Shown in pieces: positions 36,201 to 47,716 of a DNA stretch of 64,000 nt (the stretch's first letter is position 1; each line of letters begins with the position of its first letter). The stretch lies in assembly GCF_000003815.2 (NCBI RefSeq), contig NC_049984.1:8326197-8390196 (forward strand), in the 5' to 3' direction. The notes below the pieces were generated by a model that made no database searches, was not told the origin of the DNA, and was given only the letters and a program-made list of their open reading frames with translations. Position numbers and translations under genes: made by a program. The DNA is from Branchiostoma floridae (taxonomy: Eukaryota > Chordata > Leptocardii > Amphioxiformes > Branchiostomatidae).

Positions 36201-39142
36201 GACAGAACAGCGCGTTTCTCACGACTGTAACTCTGATTGACGCTCTAAACCGCAGGAACATGGTAGAACATTTGTACGGGCGCCCCAGCTGGGCCGATCT
36301 AAAGTCAATTAAGGGTTCTCTACTGGGCGGGGTGAGAGGTTATCTTGGAGGGCCGGGCGGACGTCTAGCGGGTATTGTTCTTGGTAACTGTAGGTGACAT
36401 TAACGCGGGCGGGCGGAGCCGTCAGCAGCGAGCCGCACCACACACATGGCGGGGGCTCGGCTTACCCGGCCCGCATTCCTTCATTAGCGCTGCCCCGCCT
36501 TACTGGCTTGTACAGGATGACTTACAGGACAGGGCGTGAAAGTACACGGGGAGGGGGGCTGCCTTTGGTCCCTACTAGACTCTATAAATCTAGGCTGATG
36601 GAAAAAGTAGAAATTGGCCCAAAAAAATGAATAATATGCCAGAGGATTTAGCCGGCCATAGACTAGAGTACAGATTGCAACATTAGATTCTAGCAGAAAA
36701 TAGCAGGACACAAGTAATACTATGAAATCTCCCACCGATTTTTAGCTTTAAAAATAAACCTCATACTTGTTACGTTAGACTTAAAGAGTAAACGAGGTTT
36801 GTGTGAGTATACAAAGATACAACTTTATTACAAGGCGATTTGCACCATCACTAAGAAGTAAGAACGATACAAAGTGTTACAATCTGCTGTATCGTTCACA
36901 CTGTAGAGGATTTCCCGCGTAAACACGGCAGAGCAGATCCCGCGGTGTGGACCAACTGTGCTGCCCCGCCCAGGAAAATGTGCCGACAAATCACTCCAGA
37001 CTTACAACAATTCATCATCCGTTTTAGAGAGGTTAAATTTCGGATAACACGTAGTATGGTTGGGGGTGTAATGTGTGCTTATATTAATAGGATGAACAGG
37101 CAAAAATACAAGGAAAAACGTCTGCAGATATTAGAAGAAATAAAGATATAACGTTACTCCTATTTTCCTGACAACAATCCACAATTATCTTACCTCAGTA
37201 TAGGTACATGTTATCCGAATCCTCTATGCAATTATTTCCACACTATCCTGACTTATCTGTCCCTACAAACTGCCCTAATTCGCCCCTTAAAATAGACATT
37301 TATGAATGTCTCTTCACCTTGTATTGTACACACTCCATCTGTGTTGGTTGATAAAAATAGTCGCTGCCCTTTCTCGGGGGTTAACTATTGGCCCGCCCAC
37401 CAGTGGATATGTCCTATTGTGACATGATTTGCTGTAAACAGCACTTCTCACCTCAGTGAATATGCTAATTGTCTTTTAATAAACTCGTAATATACTCCGG
37501 ACCCGTTCCGCAAATAGGTGTGAACAATGGGAGGTGTTGGTCCATAACAACACCGATGTGTACAGAGATTCGGTCAGCACAGAAAGATATAGGCTCGGCC
37601 CTCAGGTTCTGAGAGTATATAGGAAACAAAAGTTTAGAAGATAGTTGCTTTACAAACGCCCGTGCCAAAGTTGTGAGGCTATAATTACGAAAGGTTGTTG
37701 TTTGGAATTGTTTGAAAGAAATGAGGATTAAACTTGACCGTTCTGTAACGCGTTTCGTGTGTGGGCAAGGTGGGGAGGGGAGCATGGAAATACTGAAAGG
37801 ACAGACCGCTTTTCTCCAGAATGTGCCTCGCAGTCTCAGTGTGAATGGATCAGAAAGTTTCGGCGCAAAGAGATCAGTACATCGAGCCTCAAATTGTCCC
37901 TAAAACGTTCTGCAAATAAAAACAAACAATGGGGGTCAGTGGCCCATGTGAACGAGACTATGTACACGGGGACCTGGGGTCGAGAGTACCTCAATCCGTA
38001 CAATGAAGGGACTCCTGACTGTGTGTAGGCTTCATGCCGATGAAGTCTTACAGTTGACATGACCTTTCTTCTCTTTTTAAGATCTCCCTTTTGATAATCA
38101 AGTTCTTTTCGTAGAACGTATGTGAAGATTTCATACAAGTTGCTGTATCTGTCACAGATCTTGTAATTGTTAGTCTTTATAAGGAAACTTTACTAGATAA
38201 CGTTACATGTAAGATTTACATACCTTCAATTTAGCTATCTGCGAATTGTCAACAATGTTAGATATTTACCTGACCTAAAATCGTCTTTCTATACCCTGGC
38301 ACTGACTTAAATGATTAAATGGCTGACCGCAAATGCGATAGGATGGTTTGGTTGATGTCCCACTTAGCAGCGCCAAAATCATGCAAGCGAAGTTTTGGAT
38401 CTGAGATCGAGAGAAAAACAAGTATTTTGTGGTGTCCATTTTTTCCTCTGTTCGCACATCTTTGCTGGCACGCACATGGCAAGTGAGAAAGACTATCTGT
38501 TCTCTAAGTGTTTGTCTTGACGTCTTGGCTCCCATAAGAAAACACGAGTTCGCGCGAAGAACAAACGTTTCCACAGGTGAAGCCTGCGTGCTGAGTGCAG
38601 CGGCCATCCTCTGCTGTGTATCCAAGGGCCGTGCCAAAACAAGATCGCTGTGTTCCTTCAAACTCTGGAACCAGAAAAAACACCACACGTAAATGTGGGT
38701 CACGTCGACGTGAAGAGAAATGGACAGATAGGTTTTGACCGGCGTATGTGAGATTTGGAGGTTAAGCATATGGGGGAGGGGGCAGGAACTTTGTATAGAA
38801 CGCTGTTGCATTTGTACTGACATGATGCGATAATCTAGGCATTGTAAAAACAGGTACATGAGAAACTACGTAATTGTTAAGACACTGCTCAAGCATTAGA
38901 CTCTAGACTCATCCCAAACTAGAACTGTTGTTATACCCTAATCGTTATGCAATAAAGCTATCACCACCGTCTGTTGGTCATCAGAACAACTCATTACGAC
39001 TGGATGGATTGATTTTATCATTTGTATGTTAGTGGGCTGTGAAAAACTTTAAAGATTTCTGTCCCTAGACCCAGATTGCTTTGCACGGTCCTGCAGAGGA
39101 ACTTCCGGCTTCGGGCCCCTAGCAGCTTCTTCTAGAACTGCA
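33238..39142. other. FoxF upstream region, no gene seen
   Basis: GC-rich to about 34100, then AT-rich with CpG-rich patches at 35050-35110 and 36280-36520. 35056-35107 contains the self-complementary GGGGGCCCGGGGGGCCACCCCC-type hairpin. No Fox paralogue (FoxC, FoxL1, FoxQ1) and no other conserved exon is seen. Open frames up to 194 codons (38275-38859, minus) show no domain or splice support. Confidence 0.45.
36590..36672 (+). repeat. Copy of a dispersed repeat also at 6441-6520
   Basis: AAAGTAGAAATTGGCC, then AATAATATGCCAGAGGATTTAGCCGGCCA match AACAGTAGAAATTGGCC, then AGTAATACACCAGAGGAGTTAACTGGCCA in the 6.4-kb block. Short and diverged, no coding capacity. Confidence 0.5.
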
Positions 39143-39155
39143 GGGGGGGGGGGGG
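39143..39155. repeat. G13 homopolymer
   Basis: Thirteen consecutive G. It is prone to length variation and sequencing error. Confidence 0.95.
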
Positions 39156-39638
39156 ATATTTGGAAGAGAGTAATTCAATAAGGGGTATCAGATCGTCGTG
39201 TTTTTTGTATGTAAGTAGCTTATGTGATGATTGACATAAACACATAAAACAGATGACAATCATCATGGCCAATATTGCCGTTTTGCTGAGAGAAAACGAC
39301 CAATGTGGTCCGTGTGCATCCCTGGTTGTCGCCCCTGTACGTGATTTTGATCTGTTGAAATGGTGACTTGAGAAGGGCACAGTGTCACCATGATTCGTAT
39401 GGTTGAGTTTCATGTTGTCATTCGTATGGTTGAGTTTACATTCCTCCGTTAATCGCTGTGGTGATTTTGTAACAACCAACGTAATTGGTGCAGGTGGACC
39501 AGAGAACAGGTTCGGCGTTTAATTAGGTGTACGTAAGTCCATAATAGCGCCCTTGGCTGTTGACCTTGAGAACCCCCGGCATGACAACATTACCAGACAC
39601 GACGCGTGGCAAACACAGCTCTGAATCCATGATAGCCT

Positions 39639-39828
39639 AGCCTGGATGCCAGACTGTTTCTAGGGTCTACAACTCTACATCAGGCCAGCTTCTCGGCTCT
39701 AGGATAAACATGCCCCCACTCCAAAAGTCTATCGGGGGAGATTGGTGAGATTTGCCTTGAGGCGTGCTCGCCCTAAAACCGAGGATCTGACATGATGTAG
39801 ACTCTAGAAACAGTCTGGCATCCAGGCT
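39639..39828. mobile_element. 190-bp MITE with 32-bp terminal inverted repeats
   Basis: AGCCTGGATGCCAGACTG.. at 39639-39670 is the reverse complement of 39797-39828 with one mismatch in 32. The interior has no coding capacity. The outer AGCCTGG..NCCAG matches the pattern AGCCTGGTATCCAG at the ends of the large transposon 1.07 kb to the right, so it may be mobilised by the same transposase family (inference). Flanking bases do not give a clean target duplication. Confidence 0.75.
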
Positions 39829-40888
39829 GACCATAGCCCAGAGAACCAAGTAACGTTCGACCAAACCTCGTCTCATTACGTAAACTTAATTTGCGTAGCA
39901 CTTGGAACCAATACATTTAGGACGTCCGCCAGGGGTTTACCATCATTCTTAAATGTTACTGTTTTTGTCAATAAAACCCATAAAACCCAACCAGACAGTG
40001 TAAGATACTGATCCAGGCAGATTTGAATAGATTTTTACTTGATGACTGAACATTACAACCAGAAATACTGAGCATTAATGTACTGGTAGACAAGACGCTA
40101 TACAGTTCCTGTTTAGAATTCCTTCGAAAAAAATGAAATAATTGCGTCGACAAACTAGTATCTTCGCCGGCTCAGGTGCATCTAGAAATATTCCTTCTTG
40201 GCTTCGCAACTCCCGGTAACATCATAACTTCACGTACGACATTTTTGTGGCTGAAACAGAAACGAGTGATGGCATTAGTAGGTGCTCATTTCTCGGGAGG
40301 ACCGCTTGGTGCGTGTAGTTTTAATTGGCCTGCCCCTATTTGTGATGCCCGTGTCAGGGGTCGCCATGCTATATAGGTCAAGTTTCCTGGGAGATGATGG
40401 ACAAGTTGAGGCTGGGGTGTATATAATGTTGCAGACGTGCACAGCCAGGTGGGCTAGTCCATTACAAGGAGTAGATCTAGGAAGACATGAAGACAACAAA
40501 AAAGGTAGAGGATACGAGAATAGAGAAGAAAGGAAAATACGCCAGAGACACTGCATACAAATCAGAAATACAGGCAAGAATTAGAATGATGACATTGCAA
40601 GTATCCCCCTTGTTTTAGATGGTACAGTCCTCTTTTGCGAGATGGGCATGTACAGGTCGTACTAATGGGTGTGTGCTTATTATGAGTAGGCGATCCCACT
40701 GACCAGGTGATAGGGACTTGTCCTTGATAAACAGACCACAGCTTGCAATTTGTGTGTATTCGTTAAGTATAGATTAGTCGTTAGACAACCACGTTTGCTT
40801 GGTTGTGGATACTTAATGTTTTGTGCTGACGCTGAGCGATTCGAAAAACGTTTTCCACATCACTTTGAGCGATCCATGTCAATTTTCT
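39829..40888. other. Noncoding spacer between MITE and transposon
   Basis: No gene or repeat recognised. Confidence 0.5.
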
Positions 40889-40896
40889 GTATTCTT
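40889..40896. repeat. Left target-site duplication (GTATTCTT)
   Basis: GTATTCTT directly abuts the left transposon end and is repeated exactly at 50413-50420 directly after the right end. An 8-bp exact duplication at both tips of an inverted-repeat element is the footprint of cut-and-paste integration. Confidence 0.9.
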
Positions 40897-40965
40897 TAGC
40901 CTGGTATCCAGCCGTAATATAGCTTCCGAGTCTCTTCTTTCCTCTCTGGCAATTACGTCTGGCCC
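40897..40965 (+). repeat. Left terminal inverted repeat (69 bp, one 33-bp unit)
   Basis: It runs from TAGCCTGG to ..ACGTCTGGCCC. It is identical over all 69 positions to the right repeat once the extra 33-bp units there are removed. It contains one copy of the AGCTTCCGAGTCTC..CTCTGGC unit. Confidence 0.93.
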
Positions 40966-41005
40966 TCGTCACTTGGAAAACGATTTCCGTTACATCACTA
41001 AGTAG

Positions 41006-41050
41006 CTAATAAATATGCATGAGTTACTATCTAATAAATATGCATGAGTT
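41006..41050 (+). repeat. 25-bp tandem duplication upstream of the transposase gene
   Basis: CTAATAAATATGCATGAGTT occurs at 41006 and again at 41031. It lies about 275 bp upstream of the predicted start codon, between the left terminal repeat and the gene. It contains TATA-like and ATGCAT words, so it could be promoter sequence (inference). Confidence 0.6.
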
Positions 41051-41323
41051 GCGCTCTTAGCTGGTCGGGTGACCTTTGGAACAAATGCGCCAATCAGGAA
41101 GTGCCATTTTTCACGTGACCTGTTGTTGATTAACAGAGGTCACGCAGCTTCCAGAATTTCGCGGGAACGGTCGAATTGGTTTTGTTGCGTATCTGGACAA
41201 TATTCTCGCCGATTTCCGTCCAATTTCAAAGAGACATCATGGAATTTTGGATTAGCACCTTAGTGGCACTCTGTATGATGGGCCTGGGAGAAAAAATTCA
41301 CAGAAACGGGACAGTCTTTCGCG

Positions 41324-44300
41324 ATGTCTGCGCCGAAGAAGGTCGGTGTTCAGACATCCAACCTCCATGATTTTTGCCGACTGTGCGACTCCAACCAGAA
41401 GATCAAGGGAACGTTGCAGCATTGCAGACTTATTTTTCGAGCTAAGATAGCGCAATCGTGGGTAAAAAAGGAACCTGGTACACCGTCGCCACCACCGATT
41501 CCGATTGTGGATGTGTTGCAGTATATAGGCTTGGACGTATCGGAACAGGACGAAAGCAAATCCCACCGAATCTGCGAAGCCTGCTGCCGCAAAGTCGCAA
41601 GGGTTCGGGGGTCCATAGGAGATCTGAACGAGTGGAAAGCAAATGAAGGCCGTAAGGATGCGTGCCGCTCTCCAGTTGCAACGAGAAAACGGAGCCGCGA
41701 AACACCATCTAAGACACCGCGTGACAACAAGAAACGGGCCACCAAGACACCGACAAAAGCAGCCACGCCATCTGTAGCCGCGAAGCCTGATAAAGGGAAG
41801 AAGATGAGTCGCCTGCCCGACCGAAAAAGTGACACAAAGGTATAGTACACAATTTTATATGCGGTAAAGTGTTGACTATTTCATTTCTAATAGTAACATC
41901 GCATTTAAAACATGCTGTTGTAATTGACACGTCTCCCTTCAAAGCGAGAAATTCATCTTTTACTCGTCGCGACAAAGAAAGTAACGTAAATATTGTAGAG
42001 GGGTCACTATAAATCAAGTGCATTTTCGTGATTTTCTACGCATGAATTATAACGTTAATGGTCTGGACAGTGTTTTAGAAAAGTATTTATGTGTCTGGCA
42101 TTACAAAATTTAGCAGGTCAGGGATTATTAAAGTGAAATATGCGTAACTGAATTGATGCCTAATGAAAATAAAAATAGATTTGTGATATATTCTGTGGGA
42201 CATAAAGGGTGTCCTGGCAAGGTGCAAAAATTATATGTATGTGTGTAGAGATTAGAGAAGTGTATGAACAAAATACAAAAGAATGAACCCGTCTGTTATT
42301 TTTCAAGTTCAGTCACTGATGTTTTCAATTAGCAGCAAGAATGATTGACATATATGTGTGAAATGCTTCCATGTAAAAAAATACTAGAAATATATGGGAA
42401 TATTTGTTGGATGATATTAAGAGGTGCACATTAATTGCCACTTCATCACGTATACTTTCTTGCCTGCCTGTCTAAGTTGGTTTTTTTCTAATTATGATTT
42501 ATAGTTGGCACTGATTTCAAACTTGAACATTTTGAAATGAACATATCACTAAACATATGATTATGAGATATATTTATCACTTGTGTAGTTGTAACTTGTA
42601 TTCATTATTTTATCTGCAATCATAATTTTCTGTAATCTGATAGTGATCTGAACATGGGGCAATAGCATTTGACTGTTTTCTAATTTTTTTCTTCAGCTCA
42701 GCATATCCTACCAGAGCAAAGAACGAACCCACTCGTGCAAACAAGATGTTGCTGGCATAGCTGAAAACCTTGCCAAGGGAAAGTTTGATACATGTGCTAA
42801 GATGATCATGATACACCCCACACTGAGGCTGAAGATTTGGGACCAGCTGGTACAACAGGTACAGGCAGAGAGAACCTCACTGCTAGCCACATCTCCCAGT
42901 CCCAGCATCCTTCGAAAAACGACACCGTCTGATCTACAGAACTTTTCCTACTCAGCCATGGAGACAGAGCTGAAGGAACGAACACCCCTTCTCCACATGG
43001 TACTGTCAAATATCTCCAATGATTCGCAGGTACACACCTGTGTTGCAGCATCAATTGCCATTCGTGGCAAGGAGGCTAGGATGTCTGCCCTGGCCTACAT
43101 CACAGATGCCATTTTGCAGTATGGCGGTACAAAGAAATCAGCTATAGAAATGCTAGCCAAGATGGGAATTTCCACCAACCATAACAACGCAGTCGCAAAA
43201 CAACATGAAATGAGCCTGAACCATGACAAAACTGTAAAGGAATGGAAAAGAGACCTTGAAGCGTACTACAACAGAGATACAAGCCAGCCAGCCTCCACCA
43301 ACCCATCACTGAGCCAGCCTGCCTCCACCAACCCAGCACTGAGCCAGCCTGCTTCCAACGACCCATCACTGAGCCAGCCTGCCTCCACCAACCCAGCACT
43401 GAGCCAGCCTGCTTCCAACGACCCATCACTGAGCCAGCCTGCATCCTACAACCCATCTCTGAGCCAGCCTGCCTCGACCGACCCATCACTGAGCCAGCCT
43501 GCCTCCACCCACCCATCACTGAGCCAGCCTGCATCCTACAACCCAGTACTGAGCCAGCCTGCCTCCTACAACCCAGCACTGAGCCAGCCTGCATCCTACA
43601 ACCCAGCACTGAGCCAGCCTGCATCCTACAACCCATCTCTGAGCCAGCCTGCCTCGACCGACCCATCACTGAGCCAGCCTGCCTCCACCCACCCAGCACT
43701 GAGCCAGCCTGCATCCTACAACCCAGCACTGAGCCAGCCTGCCTCGACCGACCCAGCACCGAGCCAGCCTGCCTCCTATAACCCAGCACTGAGCCAGCCT
43801 GCCTCCTACAACCCAGCACTGAGCCAGCCTGCCTCCTATAACCCAGCACTGAGCCAGCCTGCCTCCTACAACCCAGCACTGAGCCAGCCTGCCTCCACTC
43901 ACCCATCACTGAGCGAGCCTGCCTCCTACAACCCATCACTAAACCTGCTTGCCTCCAGCAACCCACCACTGAGCCTGCTTTACTCTTGCAACACACCACC
44001 GCACCTGTCATTTGCCTTTGAGATAACAGACGAGGAGATGGCCATGTGTGGGCTGCAAAGTCTGAACATAGATGATGCCCCGTCACCAACCGGCTTTTGT
44101 CCCCTCCCACCTTGCACGTACGGCATCACATTCGACAACGTGAACTTTTACGTAAAGGCCCACCACCAAACAAACAGTAAACACAACACAATGCTCAACT
44201 GGACACACCATGTAGCAGTTCTAGACAGAATCACCCCTCACCACCTCCGCAACACAGGCTCAACTAAACCTCTCCCTGACCTAAACCTGGATGAGGTGCT

Positions 44301-46683
44301 ACCTACACACCTGGATCAGCAACACACGAGAAGAGAGTTTGTCGTCATGGCTACAAGAGTCATCCCCAGACACCTTAAGGAGTTTGAGATATTCAAGGAC
44401 GTCGTTGTGGCCCACATACCCCACCAATACTCCAAGGAAATGGCAGAGAAGTCCACAGAGGTATGTTTGAAATACTGTACTATATGGAATCTTTCAGTAT
44501 GATTTGTGAATAAACAGTGCACTACAAAACAGACTTGTTGCATCCTACTTTATAGCTATGAGTGACTGTAATGCATGTAGTATATATGTATTTGTCAAGC
44601 TATTTGATGGAGATTTGCATGAGGTGAGTTATTCAGCATGCTTTTGAATTCTATCAAACATACATGTTCCTGCAGTGACTTAATGTTAATGCAACCAAGA
44701 CCAAATATCCATGTTTCTCATGTGTTTTCACAGGTGCCATTGGGGCTGCTGTTCAAGGATGAATGCAAGACTGGGGACCTTGTTGACATCCTACTCCATT
44801 TCCAGAATGAGTAAGTTTGGTTCATATCACTATCATGTACTAAGCTGCTCATGTAAATACTTATAAAGAGTATTAGTTTTGACTTTGGGATGTATTGAAC
44901 AACTGCATGTGGTGATGGACATGTCATATTAAAACAAAGTGAACTTATCTTCCTGCAATGTTCCAGGTACGTCCCACGTCAGGGAGAGAACATGGTCCCC
45001 ATCTTCGTTGGCGGGGACAGGTTGTCCGAAGGCAATTCCCGCAACATACAGTGGGCGTTTGCGGAGGGAGACACACGGGAGGACCGCCTGCAGGGAATCT
45101 TTGTCAAGTTTGAAGACTGGCACGCCATCCGAAATAAACACGGGGTATGTCTTTCTTCATTTTACAAGCATGTGTGCACATAGTATTGAGACACACTAAC
45201 ACATGTTTGTCTGTGGTCACATTATATTTTTATGTGTGTGTGTCATTCAGTCTATACAGACTATGAATTCTACGCAAGCTAACGGCAAGACTATTACAGT
45301 TGTACAGTAGTACAATACAGAATATTTTTATAATCCCAGAAAAATTGTTTTCCAGATACACAAGTCAATCTTCTTCTCTGAGAAGTCTGCTCGAGAGCAT
45401 GGCAGCATGTGCAGTAACATGAATGTCTTAAGAGCCAGCAATGCCAAGAAGGGCCCGCACCAGGACTACAACTCGTACAAAGAGTTTGTCGACAAGGACC
45501 TGGATGCCCTGATCCTGACGGTTGCCATGGACTACTTCGGCATGGACACCATGGAAGGTACACTTTTCACACCGTTATTTCTGTAACATAAATTGGTGGA
45601 TGTTAATTGCATATGTTATGCTATTAATGTGTAATTTACTTACTGGTGTGGTTTGCCTGTTTTTCAAAACTTGTCTTTGTTGTACATATAATATCTCTAG
45701 ATCTCCCAAAGAAGAACTGCTTTCCACCCGACATTGCTGTGGCTGACAAGGAGACCAGGCGAGCCTGGCTATCTGAGCAAGTGGGCCACATCATTGACAA
45801 GTACGTTATGCTGAAGGAAGGGGAAATTGTTTCCAATGTAGCTAGCGGGGTAAAAAGTTCCTTTTTCCCCCCAGAGCCCCTTCCCTGCAGGTACCCAGAT
45901 TGTCATCGCACTTTCCGACATGAGAAAATCAGAAATGACCATGAAATTCAAGCACACGATCTCAACATGCAGCCTACACCTAACCCTAACTCATCACCAG
46001 ACAAGCCAAAGGAGTCGTGCCAGGAGGAAGACTACAAAAGAAACTATACCCTGGCACGTCTCTCCTATGGCCTGTTTCTCAGAAACATGAGGGATGCTGT
46101 GAAAGAAGGAGATGGGGAGCGCCTTCAGAGACTTTACTCATTTGCAATGCTATACTACAGGGCATATGGACACACCCAATATGCTTACAGCAGTTTTCTC
46201 ATGAAGGTTCAAGTTGCCTCTATTCTGTCACCACACATGGCTCACAGTCTTGTCTGGAATCGCTTCTTCAACAAAAGGGGGGGGATGGGACAAAATATCT
46301 CACTAGATCTAAACCTCGAGAATCATAACAACTTCGCGAAGAGTTTCCTCAAGAACATGGGCCCAAATCTCAATGAAAAAAGTGCTTTACGAGTCACCCG
46401 TAGTTTGCATTACCTCAAGGCATTGATGGACAATCAGAATGCAGCATTGGGTCGAAGGGGTGCTTCAGGTTACCACCACAAAGAGAAATGGGATGAAGAC
46501 ATTAAGTTACTCGTTGAGGAGAACAGGAAGGCTGACCTGTTGGCCGTCATCCCAGGCCGGGCATTTGAATCTTTCCCTTCATTCAACAGAAATCTGTTGC
46601 ATAAGATTGACTACAACAAGACAGCAAAGTGGATGAAAGAGAAGCTTAAGTCATGGAATAAACACTACCACACTGACCTCTAA
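41324..46683 (+). CDS. ZAD-like / DUF6589 protein, probable transposase (six exons, 1,239 aa)
   Basis: Exons are 41324-41839, 42697-44460, 44734-44810, 44967-45144, 45356-45557 and 45701-46683. All junctions are GT/AG and every phase matches, giving 1,240 codons. Residues 18-87 have a ZAD-like pattern (CRLC ... ICEAC, Cys 18, 21, 84, 87), followed by a Lys/Thr/Pro-rich basic stretch. Residues 368-607 are a 10-residue repeat. From about 675 the sequence follows the DUF6589 family: VLDRITPHH, VGGDRLSEGNSR (like family GDQLT), FEDWHA, LRNMRDAVKEGDGERL, GQNISLDLNLENHNNF. D803, D836 and E1119 are candidate DDE residues (inference). A C2H2 finger (C975, C980, H993, H998) lies between the second and third. 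It ends 1.0 kb from the convergent helicase gene, inside the same element. The domain match is from memory of the family, not a search. Confidence 0.88.
43282..44001 (+). repeat. In-frame 30-bp minisatellite, 24 units (SQPAS..P.L)
   Basis: Inside exon 2 of the DUF6589 gene. Twenty-two good units (to 43941) and two degenerate ones encode S-Q-P-A-S-x-x-P-x-L with x = T/Y/N, N/D/H and S/A/V. Units are highly similar, and the frame is never broken. The last units (NLLASSNPPL, SLLYSCNTPP) are diverged. A 322-codon antisense open frame over the array is a by-product of the repeat. The region is probably an unstructured Ser/Pro-rich linker of variable length. Confidence 0.95.
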
Positions 46684-47666
46684 ATTCACACTCGATGCTT
46701 TTGTTCTATTTTTCTCAAAGTAAACCTCATTCAATTTTTTCAACCCTGTATACATTGGAGTCTGTCTAATTTGGGAGTGCAAATGTATTTACATATCATC
46801 AGTCACGAGAACTGTTCATTCCAATGAGGCAATGTGAAGTACAACCGTTTGCATAATTTGAGCTCTGTATAAATGTATTTGCGTATAATCGCAACGAATC
46901 TCCAGTCCAACGAGACAACGAAAATATATCATTTTGCATAATTTGAGCTATGCACAAATTTATTTGTATATCAACATTGATGACAATCTGGGTCATAAGC
47001 AGCTGATTGGTACCTTCCATGGTTTCCTTGTAAAAGTGATCTATTTTAGCCCTTGTATCAAATAATAGCAAAGAAAACCTCCTGACTTTCATATGAACTT
47101 TATTGTAACATAACGATGTCCTATGAATGTACAGCCAAAGCATACAGTTCATATACAATCTTGGTCATTGCTATGTCACCAGTTATGTTAATGGTGCCCA
47201 ATGTATTTCTATTGTAAATTATTGTTATATAAAACATCCATAGTAATTTGAAAGCATGTTCAATCTATTCCATTACTTGATCACTAAATATCTGAACGGT
47301 GACTGGAATTAGTGAATAGTTGTACATGTACTAAGTCTGCTTCTACTCAGGCTCAAATAGTTTGCCGTTTAGAGTCTGGTGATACACTTTTTGTAAATGT
47401 CTGTACATACAAGAAACTTAGCCCAATCTCTTGACTTTCATATGATCTGTACTGAAGAAAAGGGTGTTCTATGAATGTACAGTCATTCATATAGATTATA
47501 TACATATACTGTCACTTCAGCTGTGTCACCTGTTGTGTTAATGGTGCGCAATGTATTTCTATTGTAAATTATTTAAATGTATATTCACTGTTTGTCGTAT
47601 AAACTTACTGCATCCAATATAGTAACTTGAATACATGTTTAATCTATTCCATGACAAATACGTTCA
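46684..47666. repeat. Gene-end spacer of the transposon with nested direct duplications
   Basis: Three related words (GCAAATGTATTTACATATCATC, TAAATGTATTTGCGTATAATC, CAAATTTATTTGTATATCAAC) recur about 85-90 bp apart at 46779-46985, the later two preceded by TTTGCATAATTTGAGCT. Then about 240 bp at 47040-47281 is duplicated with divergence at 47388-47657, sharing TATGAATGTACAG, TGTTAATGGTGC.CAATG and TTTCTATTGTAAATTATT. No open frame of note. Confidence 0.7.
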
Positions 47667-47672
47667 TTTATT
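47667..47672 (-). terminator. Probable polyadenylation signal of the helicase gene (AATAAA)
   Basis: TTTATT on the plus strand reads AATAAA on the minus strand, 45 bp beyond the helicase stop codon. The short spacing suits a compact transposon gene. Confidence 0.5.
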
Positions 47673-47716
47673 AAACATGTATACAATGCTATCAGTAGGC
47701 AGCAAGTATAATCTGT

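Noticed and set aside
32995-40888. A linked FoxC, FoxL1 or FoxQ1 gene, as in chordate Fox clusters
   Set aside because: No second forkhead (PPYSYIALI / KNSVRHNLS) coding sequence appears anywhere in the window.
43142-44110. 322-codon open frame antisense to the 30-bp minisatellite
   Set aside because: A 30-bp repeat leaves other frames open for its whole length. The sense frame is spliced in phase with conserved exons, so this one is a shadow.
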